Below are positions 1 to 6,876 of a stretch of DNA of 36,810 nucleotides, piece by piece. Numbering within the stretch: the stretch's first letter is position 1; every line of letters starts with the position of its first letter. This DNA comes from Prevotella sp. P5-108 (GTDB taxonomy: Bacteria; Bacteroidota; Bacteroidia; Bacteroidales; Bacteroidaceae), in contig NZ_NPJJ01000034.1 of assembly GCF_002251385.1 (NCBI RefSeq), forward strand, positions 1 to 36,810, in the 5' to 3' direction. The notes under the pieces were generated by a model. That model did no database searches, had not been told where the DNA came from, and worked only from the letters and a program-made list of their open reading frames with translations. Made by a program: the position numbers and the translations under genes.

Positions 1-1
1 C

Positions 2-268
2 CGCCCCGTCTTCAAGGTGCAGATACTCTCCAGCTCAGCCTTTGTCAAGGCGGGCGACAAGCACTTCAAGGGCCTTGCCCCAGTGGACTGCTATCAGGAG
101 GGAGAATGGTACAAGTACACCTATGGTGCCTCGACCGACTACAACGAGATTTCCCGTCTGCGCAAGTCCATCCTCGACCGCTTCCCCGAAGCCTTTATCG
201 TGGCTTTCAAGGGCGGCCAGAAGATGAATGTGGGTCAGGCCATCCGCGAATTTAAGAGTAACAAGTAA
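2..268 (+). CDS. N-acetylmuramoyl-L-alanine amidase, C-terminal SPOR-like end (partial)
   Basis: The reading frame is open from the first complete codon of the window and ends with TAA at 266-268, so the N-terminal catalytic part lies outside. The visible ~88 residues begin RPVFKVQILSSS and continue with FKGL, YKYTYG and RLRKSILDRFPEAFIVAF. This is the SPOR-like peptidoglycan-binding tail of Bacteroidetes AmiC-type amidases, which cleave the amide bond between muramic acid and the stem peptide in the periplasm. Inference: it acts in septal or daughter-cell wall remodelling. It sits 25 bp upstream of the MCE gene, a pairing common in Bacteroidales that suggests co-transcription. The catalytic domain cannot be checked here. 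Confidence 0.85.
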   Translation, partial: RPVFKVQILSSSAFVKAGDKHFKGLAPVDCYQEGEWYKYTYGASTDYNEISRLRKSILDRFPEAFIVAFKGGQKMNVGQAIREFKSNK

Positions 269-293
269 AATCCTAATTAATACAACAACGGCA

Positions 294-1196
294 ATGAGTT
301 TTTTCACCAAAGAAGTAAGGATAGCATTAGCAGCCATCGTGAGCATCGTTCTGCTCTTTTTCGGCATGAATTTTCTGAAGGGCAAGAGCCTCTTCTCCAA
401 CGACAACGTATACTTTGCCAAGTTTGACAACATCAGCGGACTTACCGCCTCCAATCCCATCTTTGTCAACGGCTACAAGGTGGGTACAGTCAAGACCATC
501 GATTTCGACTATGCCCATGGCGGCAGCGTCATCGTGGGCTTCGGCACCGACCGCCAGCTCGTCATCCCTGCCGGCACCACCGCCGAGATAGAGAGCGACA
601 TGATGGGCAACCTCAAGGTCAATCTCCTGCTCGGTCACGACGCGACCGCCACCGTTCAGCCCGGCGACACCATCACCGGCAGAGTCAACGGAGGCCTGAT
701 GGACACCGTGGCAGAGCTCGCCCCCACCATCGGACAGATGCTGCCCAAGCTCGACTCTATCATGGCGAGTCTCAATACGCTGCTCGCCGATCCCGCCGTG
801 GCCAACTCGCTGCACAATGTCGAAGGCATCACCGCCAACCTCAACACCTCGACCCGCGAGCTCAACACCCTGCTGGGTACCCTTAACCGCAACGTGCCCG
901 GCATGATGGCCAAGGCCAACGGAGTGCTCGACAATACCGAGCGACTCACCGGCAATCTGGCTGCAGTGGATGTGGCTGGCACCATGGCCAAGGTCGACCA
1001 GACCGTAGCCAATATGGAGCAGTTTACCGCCAAGCTCAACAGCAACGAGGGCACCCTCGGACTGCTGCTCAACGACCGCCAGCTCTATCTGAACCTCAAC
1101 AAGACGCTCGTGAGCGCCGACACGCTGCTCAACAATCTGCGCGAGCATCCCAAGCGCTACGTCCACTTCTCGCTCTTCGGCAAGAAGGACAAGTAG
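294..1196 (+). CDS. MlaD/MCE-family lipid transport protein
   Basis: This 300-residue protein has one N-terminal membrane segment (about residues 8-24, ALAAIVSIVLLFFG). An MCE/MlaD domain follows at about 37-115 (FDNISGLTASNPIFVNGYKVGTV), then a long region rich in Asn, Leu and Thr likely to form a helical or coiled-coil stalk. MCE proteins bind phospholipid in the periplasm and work with an MlaFE-type ABC transporter between inner and outer membranes. The ATG at 294 was chosen because it gives a clean signal-anchor; the longer open frame from 228 overlaps the amidase. No mlaE or mlaF is in the window, so partners must be elsewhere. A strong terminator follows. Confidence 0.9.
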   Translation: MSFFTKEVRIALAAIVSIVLLFFGMNFLKGKSLFSNDNVYFAKFDNISGLTASNPIFVNGYKVGTVKTIDFDYAHGGSVIVGFGTDRQLVIPAGTTAEIESDMMGNLKVNLLLGHDATATVQPGDTITGRVNGGLMDTVAELAPTIGQMLPKLDSIMASLNTLLADPAVANSLHNVEGITANLNTSTRELNTLLGTLNRNVPGMMAKANGVLDNTERLTGNLAAVDVAGTMAKVDQTVANMEQFTAKLNSNEGTLGLLLNDRQLYLNLNKTLVSADTLLNNLREHPKRYVHFSLFGKKDK

Positions 1197-1249
1197 AGCC
1201 CCGCTGCGCCTCGGGCACAGCCACCACAGACGACACCTTATTATATATA

Positions 1250-1293
1250 GGCAATTGGCAGACCGCTGCATGAGGTCTGCCAATTGCCTTTTT
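1250..1293 (+). terminator. Intrinsic terminator after the MCE gene
   Basis: A perfect 15-bp inverted repeat (1250-1264 with 1274-1288) with a 9-nt loop is followed directly by TTTTT. It ends the amidase-MCE transcript. Confidence 0.93.
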
Positions 1294-1361
1294 CTATGCC
1301 TCGATGGCGCGGGCTGTTCTGGCGATGACGCACAAGCTGCTGCAAGGGGCGATAAAGCTGG

Positions 1362-1418
1362 ATGCGTGGTTTGAACTGGTGGTTGCACGCCACGAACTGT
1401 CGGTTGCAAACCACGCAT
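1362..1418. repeat. Two 21-bp tandem units inside an inverted repeat
   Basis: Units 1374-1394 and 1395-1415 match at 17 of 21 positions and share AACTG, GGTTGCA and CCACG. Outer 12-bp arms ATGCGTGGTTTG (1362-1373) and CAAACCACGCAT (1407-1418) are perfect complements. The stretch 1294-1616 holds no convincing gene. The open frame through it reads as a 7-residue repeat (ELVVARH, ELSVANH) but has no recognisable family, and the promoter and riboswitch of the next operon start immediately after it. Confidence 0.6.
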
Positions 1419-1616
1419 TACTCCTTTCACGCCTTGATTTTATCGCAGAGATGATGGCGGCGAGGCTTGATGAGGCTGCCGACGGTTCTGCGGAGAGTAG
1501 GGTAGTGGTGGGGCTATGCAGCTCTTACGTCGTGATTTCTATGGACTTTGTCGGGGCTGTCATCGTGCTTCTATCCCTGATTAAAGCCCTTGAGGGAGTG
1601 ATTTCTATGAAAATAT

Positions 1617-1647
1617 TTTGCCACGTCTGCGTCTTTTACTAACTTTG
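1617..1647 (+). promoter_or_regulatory. Bacteroidetes-type promoter of the thiamin operon
   Basis: TTTG at 1617-1620 and TAACTTTG at 1640-1647 are separated by 19 nt, matching the Bacteroidetes -33/-7 consensus. Predicted transcription starts near 1651, just before the riboswitch. Confidence 0.82.
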
Positions 1648-1654
1648 CACTCGG

Positions 1655-1747
1655 AATACAAGGCGTATTCTAAGGGGTGCTTGGGCTCTTGTCCAGGCTG
1701 AGATTATACCCACTGAACCTGAAACGGGTAATGCCGACGCAGGGAAG
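1655..1747 (+). promoter_or_regulatory. TPP riboswitch (THI element)
   Basis: The conserved THI-box blocks appear in order: GGGGTGC (1674-1680), GGCTGAGATTATACCC, GAACCTG, CGGGTAATGCC, then GACGCAGGGAAG ending at 1747. A small hairpin (GAATAC/GTATTC, 1655-1670) lies between the predicted transcription start and the aptamer. The AAGGGG at 1672-1677 could alternatively pair with CCCCTT at 1753-1758, next to the ribosome-binding region, which would suit an expression switch. Thiamin pyrophosphate binding normally represses downstream genes. The receptor start codon is about 30 nt past the aptamer. Confidence 0.95.
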
Positions 1748-1778
1748 ACGTCCCCTTGATGTGTTTTTATAAAACAGA

Positions 1779-4142
1779 ATGAAAATGAAAAAGATTGTTT
1801 GCATGGTGGCCGTATGCTTGTGCACAGCCGGCGCCATTGCGCAGACTGCCGACTCTCTGAAGATGATCAATCTGCAGGAGGTGGTAGTCAAAGGTGTGCG
1901 CGCTCAGCAGAACGCACCCTTCGCAGTAGCTAACTTCAAGAAGTCAGAGCTCCAGAGCTTTGGCAAGACCGGCAGAGAGCTGCCCTTCCTCTTCGCCAAC
2001 ACTCCCGGCGTAGTGGCTTGGAGTGAGAACGGTACAGGCATCGGTACCAGCCACATCCGCATCCGTGGCGCTGCCGACAGCCGTATCAACGTGACTCTCG
2101 ACGGTGTAGCCCTCAACTCTCCCGAGGACCAGTGTGTCTTCTGGGCCAACATGAACTCTTATGCCGCTCTCATGGGCTCAGCCCAGATCCAGCGCGGTAT
2201 CGGTACCTCTACCAACGGCGACGGTGCCTTCGGTGGTACCATCTCGCTCGCCACTGCCGCTCCCAGTCTGAAGCCCCAACTCGAGGTCAACGGCGGTTTC
2301 GGCACCTACAACAGCTACAATGTAGGCTTCAACTTCTCTTCGGGCCTGCTCTGGGACCACGTGGTCTTCAACGGCGCCTATCATGAGAGCAGCACCGACG
2401 GATTTCTGCATGGCACAGCCGGCCGCCAGGGTTCGTACCTGGGTGCCGTGACCTACTATGGCGACAAGTTTACCCTCAGCTACAAGAATGTGGGCAACTT
2501 TGAGAAGACCGGCCAGGCCTGGAGCGGTATTACCGGCGGTAACGACGACGCCACTCTCATAGCCGACGGCATGTATACCTACAAAGACCTCTACAAGAAG
2601 GGCTTGGGCCGTTACAACTCGCTCTACGAGGGGTTGGTCTTCGACGACGATAACTATACTTTCCCCAAGGATGCCAACGGCAACTACCAGACCTACCGCT
2701 ACAAGCTCAACAACGGCAAGTACTGGGACAAGACCACCGACAACTTCTATCAGAACCACAACATCCTGTCGGCTGTCTTCCAGCCTTCAGCCCACTGGAG
2801 CCACAACGTAGCCCTGCACTATACCTATGGTTATGGCTACTATGCCGAGTTCCGTCCCAACAACAAGTTCAAGAAGTTTGGTCTCACCTACTATGACAAC
2901 GAGGGCAATTTTGTGAAGCGCTCTGACTTTATCCGCAAGAAGGGCCTCACCCAGCACACCTATGGTCTGGTGTACAATGCCAACTACAAGGACGACAGCT
3001 GGGATGTGCTCGGCGGTGTCAACCTGCAGCAGTTCCGTGGCGGCCACTTCGGCTACCTCACCTATATTGCCAACGAGGGTGCCAACGCCCAGTTCCGTGC
3101 CAACGGCGACTACCAGTATTACGACTCGGATGCACGCAAGAACGACTATTCAGCCTTCGTCAAGGCTACGCTGCACCTCAATGAGGCTTGGGATATCTTT
3201 GGCGATGTGCAGTACCGCCACGTAGGCTACAAGACCGATGGCAAGAACGACAAGTTCTACGAGCAGGCTGACGGCACCTACAAGAACCAGATGCTCAACA
3301 TCGACGAGCAGTACAACTTCGTGAACCCCAAGGCCGGTATCACCTTCCATCAGGACGGTCACAAGGCTTACTTCTCTGTAGCCTATGCCAGCCGTGAGCC
3401 CGAGCGCAACAACTTCACCGACAACGGCAGCTACGGCTCTCCCGATGCCGAGCATCTGCTCGACTTCGAGTTGGGTTACAGCTACTCTGCCCATGACTGG
3501 AACGCCGGCGTGAACCTCTACTATATGGACTACAAAGACCAGTTTGTGCAGACCGGTGCCCAGAGCGATATCGGTGAAAACCTCACCACCAACATCGACA
3601 AGAGCTACCGCATGGGTGTCGAGCTCACCGCCGACTACAGCCCTCTGTCATGGCTCACCGTGGCTGGTAACGCCGCCTTCTCTGCCAACCGTCTGAAGAA
3701 CTTTGACCAGTACTACGAGAACTGGGATGACGAGACCAAGCCAGGTAAGGTGCACTATGACAAATCGACCTTGGCATTCTCGCCATCTACCATCCTTAAC
3801 GGTTTCATCAACGTTCACCACAAGGCCTTCGAGGCTGTATGGCACACCAACTTCGTAAGCCGTCAGTATCTCGACAATACCGCCACCGCTCTGCGTTCGC
3901 TCCCCTGCTACTCGCAGACCAATGTCAACATGAACTACACCTTCAAGAAGGTGGCAGGCGTGAAGGAAGCCGTTCTGGGTCTGAACCTCTACAACATCTT
4001 CAACCGCCACTACGCTGCCGGCGGTTGGGTGTACAACGCCATCGGCTATGGCATGTACACCACCGACAAGCCCTACACCCAGCTGGGCTATATGCCTATG
4101 GCAGGCTTCACGATGATGGGTACGGTGACACTGCGCTTCTAA
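1779..4142 (+). CDS. TonB-dependent outer-membrane receptor, thiamin (TPP-regulated)
   Basis: This 787-residue protein has a signal peptide (cut near AIAQ, residue 22), then a plug domain beginning LQEVVVKGVRA and containing RIRGAADSRINVTLDGV, then a long beta-barrel ending GFTMMGTVTLRF with the terminal Phe of outer-membrane barrels. It lacks the carboxypeptidase-like N-terminal extension of SusC proteins. TonB receptors import scarce solutes using proton-motive force via TonB-ExbBD. The substrate is inferred from the THI riboswitch in its leader and the PnuT gene 12 bp downstream, an arrangement described for Bacteroidetes thiamin uptake (Omr1-PnuT). A second in-frame ATG at 1785 is an equally plausible start. 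The thiamin pyrophosphokinase gene often found third in such operons is absent. Confidence 0.92.
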   Translation: MKMKKIVCMVAVCLCTAGAIAQTADSLKMINLQEVVVKGVRAQQNAPFAVANFKKSELQSFGKTGRELPFLFANTPGVVAWSENGTGIGTSHIRIRGAADSRINVTLDGVALNSPEDQCVFWANMNSYAALMGSAQIQRGIGTSTNGDGAFGGTISLATAAPSLKPQLEVNGGFGTYNSYNVGFNFSSGLLWDHVVFNGAYHESSTDGFLHGTAGRQGSYLGAVTYYGDKFTLSYKNVGNFEKTGQAWSGITGGNDDATLIADGMYTYKDLYKKGLGRYNSLYEGLVFDDDNYTFPKDANGNYQTYRYKLNNGKYWDKTTDNFYQNHNILSAVFQPSAHWSHNVALHYTYGYGYYAEFRPNNKFKKFGLTYYDNEGNFVKRSDFIRKKGLTQHTYGLVYNANYKDDSWDVLGGVNLQQFRGGHFGYLTYIANEGANAQFRANGDYQYYDSDARKNDYSAFVKATLHLNEAWDIFGDVQYRHVGYKTDGKNDKFYEQADGTYKNQMLNIDEQYNFVNPKAGITFHQDGHKAYFSVAYASREPERNNFTDNGSYGSPDAEHLLDFELGYSYSAHDWNAGVNLYYMDYKDQFVQTGAQSDIGENLTTNIDKSYRMGVELTADYSPLSWLTVAGNAAFSANRLKNFDQYYENWDDETKPGKVHYDKSTLAFSPSTILNGFINVHHKAFEAVWHTNFVSRQYLDNTATALRSLPCYSQTNVNMNYTFKKVAGVKEAVLGLNLYNIFNRHYAAGGWVYNAIGYGMYTTDKPYTQLGYMPMAGFTMMGTVTLRF

Positions 4143-4154
4143 CCGACGACAGCG

Positions 4155-4751
4155 ATGGAGACATTCATCATCGACCACTGGCTTGACATCACGACCACCC
4201 TGCTGGGGTTGGCCTACATCCTGTTCGAGTACCGGGCTTCGGTATGGCTGTGGCCCGTGGGCTTTGTGATGCAGGCGCTGGGCGTGGTGCTCTACTACGA
4301 AAAAGGACTCTATGCCGACTGCGGCATGGAGTTCTACTATATCTGCATGACGTGCTACGGTTTCTATACCTGGACGCGCGGTCATCGCGGCGAGGCGAAG
4401 CAGAAGTCCGACAAGCCCATCACCCACTTCGAGCGTCGGCTCATCCTGCCCTGGACTCTGCTCACGCTCACTATCTGGGGTGTCATCTACTATCTGCTGG
4501 CCTACCACACCGACTCTCGCGTGCCCGTGGCCGACAGCTTCACCACAGCGTTGAGCATCGTGGGCATCTGGGCCCTCGCGCGCAAGTATTTGGAGCAATG
4601 GCTCATCTGGATAGCGGTCGATGTGGTCACCTGTGGGCTCTACTTCTACAAGGACATACCCTTCAAGGCGAGCCTCTACGGTCTCTATGTCGTCATAGCC
4701 GTGGCAGGCTACTTCAGATGGAAGCGCGAGATGGCTAAAAGTGCATCATAG
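4155..4751 (+). CDS. pnuT: PnuC-family thiamin transporter PnuT
   Basis: This 198-residue integral membrane protein has several hydrophobic helices (for example TTLLGLAYILFEYRASVWLWPVGFVMQALGVVLYY, given here in part) and a PnuC-type C-terminal stretch containing RKYLEQWLIWIAVD and YGLYVVIAVAGYFRWKR. PnuC relatives carry vitamins (nicotinamide riboside, thiamin, riboflavin) by facilitated diffusion with intracellular phosphorylation trapping. The thiamin assignment rests on its place in the TPP-riboswitch operon directly after the receptor. The length is typical. Without that context it would be called nicotinamide-riboside transporter PnuC. No clear terminator follows; the next gene has its own promoter element. 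Confidence 0.88.
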   Translation: METFIIDHWLDITTTLLGLAYILFEYRASVWLWPVGFVMQALGVVLYYEKGLYADCGMEFYYICMTCYGFYTWTRGHRGEAKQKSDKPITHFERRLILPWTLLTLTIWGVIYYLLAYHTDSRVPVADSFTTALSIVGIWALARKYLEQWLIWIAVDVVTCGLYFYKDIPFKASLYGLYVVIAVAGYFRWKREMAKSAS

Positions 4752-4799
4752 ACATTGAAAAAGAAGCTGCGGCAAGGCCGTAGACTCACATAAATTTAG

Positions 4800-4807
4800 T
4801 AAATTTG
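4800..4807 (+). promoter_or_regulatory. Promoter -7 element of the sialidase-like gene
   Basis: TAAATTTG matches TAnnTTTG. No good -33 TTTG is seen. The predicted transcription start (~4811) excludes the upstream TTG at 4805 as a start codon and supports ATG at 4832. Confidence 0.55.
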
Positions 4808-4831
4808 TCTCATCAAATCAAACCAACGATT

Positions 4832-6625
4832 ATGATGAGACAATTTTTTATCCCTTTGTTTGCGCTCATGACCACAACGGCATCGGCGCAGACCGGCTCT
4901 GAGCGCGAGCCGGTGAGTTATATCGGCGGAGAGATATGCAATCCCCGCCTGCACGATGGCGGACTGGCCTATGCCATCGGCGCTGAGAATGTACAGGTGA
5001 TGCGTGCCAACCGCACCCATCCTGACGAGGCCGACGGTTATGGCTGGACTTACAACCACGCTGCCAACATCACCTACTGGCACGGCAAGTTCTACCTGGA
5101 ATACCTCTCCAACCCTGTCGACGAACAGCAGCCGCCCGGCCAGACCCTGCTCGTCACCTCTGACGACGGCCGCCACTGGAGCAAGCCCTTTGTGGCTTTT
5201 CCCCCTTATCAGGCTCCCCAGGGCGTGACCATCCCCAAGCCTTACTATGGTTACATCATGCACCAGCGCATGGGTTTCTACACCGCTCCCAACGGCCGGC
5301 TGCTCGTGGTGGCATTCTACGGTCACAGCTACAACCCCTTCAAGGAGGGAGGTATAGGGCGCGTGGCGCGAGAAATCAAGGCCGACGGCACGATGGGTCC
5401 CATCTACTTCATCCGCTACTCGTCTCACGCCCAGTGGAATGAGAGCAACACCGCCTATCCCTTCTACACCAAGAGCAAGGACAAGGGCTTCCGCGAGGCT
5501 TGCCAGGCGCTGCTCGGCGACAAGCTCAAGACGCTGCAGTGGATAGACGAAGACCGCGGACTTGACGGGTTCTACAATCTCAAGGACTCCATCAACCGCG
5601 TGCAGGCCACCTCTTACTACCACCGCAAGGACGGAAAGACCGTGGCGCTGTGGAAATGGTCGTATGCCGCCCTCTCTCCCGACGACGGCAAGACCTGGAG
5701 CACTCCCGTGCGCATCCCGTCGCTCATCATGGCTGGCGGCAAGCAGTGGGGGCAGCGCACGCCCGACGGGCGTTATGCCATCTGCTACAACCCTATAGAG
5801 ACCCAGCCCTATCGCTATCCGCTCATCGCCATCAGCAGCGACGACGGCATCACCTACGACTCGATGTGTGTGGTGCATGGCGAGGTGCCGCCCAGACGCT
5901 TTATGGGCGAGAACAAGGACTTCGGTCCCTGCTACGTGCGTGGCATCACCGAGGGCGAGGCTACTCCCCCGGGCAACGACATGTGGCTCGCCTACACGGT
6001 GAACAAAGAGGATGTGTGGGTGGCTCGTGTGCCCACCCCCATCCGTACCAAGTGGACGGGTCCGGTCAATGACAACTTTGACAACATCAAGCCCCACGGC
6101 ACCGTGACCGACTGGAATATCTACCGTCCGCGCTGGGCTGATGTCTATGTCAACGACCGTCATCAGCTCTGTCTCACCGACTCAGACCGCTACGACTATG
6201 CCCGCGCCATTCGTGTGTTTGAGGCTAAGCCCAAGACCGATATCAGTCTCGATGTGCAGGTGGCTGCCGAGAACGATGATCCCTTTGAGGTCGATGTGAC
6301 CGACCGCCACGGTGTGCGCATCGTCTGCGTGAGTCTGCATGGTGGCAAGGTGGTGGCCAATGGCGAGGCTGTGGGCAGCTATAAGCTGGGCGAATGGCTC
6401 AGCCTCAATATCCGCATCGTCGATGGTGGGGTAGAGGTGCAGGGTCATAAGTTGCTGGCTATGCACAGTGCCCAGCACCCAGAGCGACTGAGTCTGCGCA
6501 CCGGCGAGTATCGCGACCTGCCCAACCGCAACACCCCCAACCAGGAGAAGTGTCCGCCGCTGCCCGGTTGTGATGAGCGCATAGCTCCGGCTATGTATAT
6601 TATAGATAATGTACGCGTAGACTGA
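4832..6625 (+). CDS. Exported sialidase-like (BNR/Asp-box) beta-propeller protein
   Basis: This is a 597-residue secreted protein with a signal peptide ending near TTTASAQ. Three Asp-box motifs mark a six-bladed sialidase-type propeller: SDDGRHW (about 110-116), SPDDGKTW (282-289) and SSDDGITY (335-342). A C-terminal region from about residue 455 looks like a beta-sandwich (LamG/jelly-roll type), judged only by alternating strand pattern. Sialidase-superfamily enzymes cleave terminal sialic acids or related glycosidic bonds, but not all Asp-box proteins are active sialidases and the Arg triad cannot be placed with certainty. Start is ATG 4832 or the adjacent ATG 4835. A sialate O-acetylesterase is encoded at 28198-30165, so sialoglycan use is plausible. 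It is monocistronic, with its own promoter element and terminator. Confidence 0.75.
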   Translation: MMRQFFIPLFALMTTTASAQTGSEREPVSYIGGEICNPRLHDGGLAYAIGAENVQVMRANRTHPDEADGYGWTYNHAANITYWHGKFYLEYLSNPVDEQQPPGQTLLVTSDDGRHWSKPFVAFPPYQAPQGVTIPKPYYGYIMHQRMGFYTAPNGRLLVVAFYGHSYNPFKEGGIGRVAREIKADGTMGPIYFIRYSSHAQWNESNTAYPFYTKSKDKGFREACQALLGDKLKTLQWIDEDRGLDGFYNLKDSINRVQATSYYHRKDGKTVALWKWSYAALSPDDGKTWSTPVRIPSLIMAGGKQWGQRTPDGRYAICYNPIETQPYRYPLIAISSDDGITYDSMCVVHGEVPPRRFMGENKDFGPCYVRGITEGEATPPGNDMWLAYTVNKEDVWVARVPTPIRTKWTGPVNDNFDNIKPHGTVTDWNIYRPRWADVYVNDRHQLCLTDSDRYDYARAIRVFEAKPKTDISLDVQVAAENDDPFEVDVTDRHGVRIVCVSLHGGKVVANGEAVGSYKLGEWLSLNIRIVDGGVEVQGHKLLAMHSAQHPERLSLRTGEYRDLPNRNTPNQEKCPPLPGCDERIAPAMYIIDNVRVD

Positions 6626-6645
6626 CCGCGTAACAGATAGCACGC

Positions 6646-6689
6646 AACCCAAGATGACTGCCCCGCAGCGAGGCGTCATCTTGGGTTTT
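6646..6689 (+). terminator. Intrinsic terminator after the sialidase-like gene
   Basis: A perfect 13-bp stem AACCCAAGATGAC/GTCATCTTGGGTT (6646-6658 and 6675-6687) has a 16-nt loop and ends in TTTT. Confidence 0.92.
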
Positions 6690-6837
6690 CTGTTGGTGGA
6701 AAGGGCGGTGGCGGATGGCTGCTTTCCGGTGATGATAAGTGACAGAAAACTGCTGGTCCTTGTTTCTGTTGTTGTCGTTTTCACTCCTGTCGTCGTGAAG
6801 GTAGGTAGTATCTTTATAGAAAAAACGAATAAATCGC

Positions 6838-6869
6838 TTTGTGTATCTCTCGGTTTTCACTACCTTTGC
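6838..6869 (+). promoter_or_regulatory. Promoter of the BtuB-like receptor
   Basis: TTTG (6838-6841), a 19-nt spacer and TACCTTTGC (6861-6869) give an excellent Bacteroidetes promoter. The expected start near 6872 lies only about 5 nt before the ATG at 6877. Confidence 0.85.
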
Positions 6870-6876
6870 ACCCGAT

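Noticed and set aside
327..1430. 367-codon minus-strand frame opposite the MCE gene, and similar long antisense frames under dnaA, the M16 and PIG-L fusion genes
   Set aside because: Shadow frames caused by high GC and biased codon use; low-complexity Val/His/Gly-rich translations without domains.
1304..1642. 112-codon plus-strand frame before the TPP operon
   Set aside because: No recognisable domain or plausible ribosome site. It spans a degenerate 21-bp repeat and runs into the -7 element of the thiamin promoter.
6626..6837. Cobalamin riboswitch upstream of the BtuB-like receptor
   Set aside because: Looked for conserved B12-box sequence (GCCACTG-like) and found none; only a terminator and a standard promoter are present.
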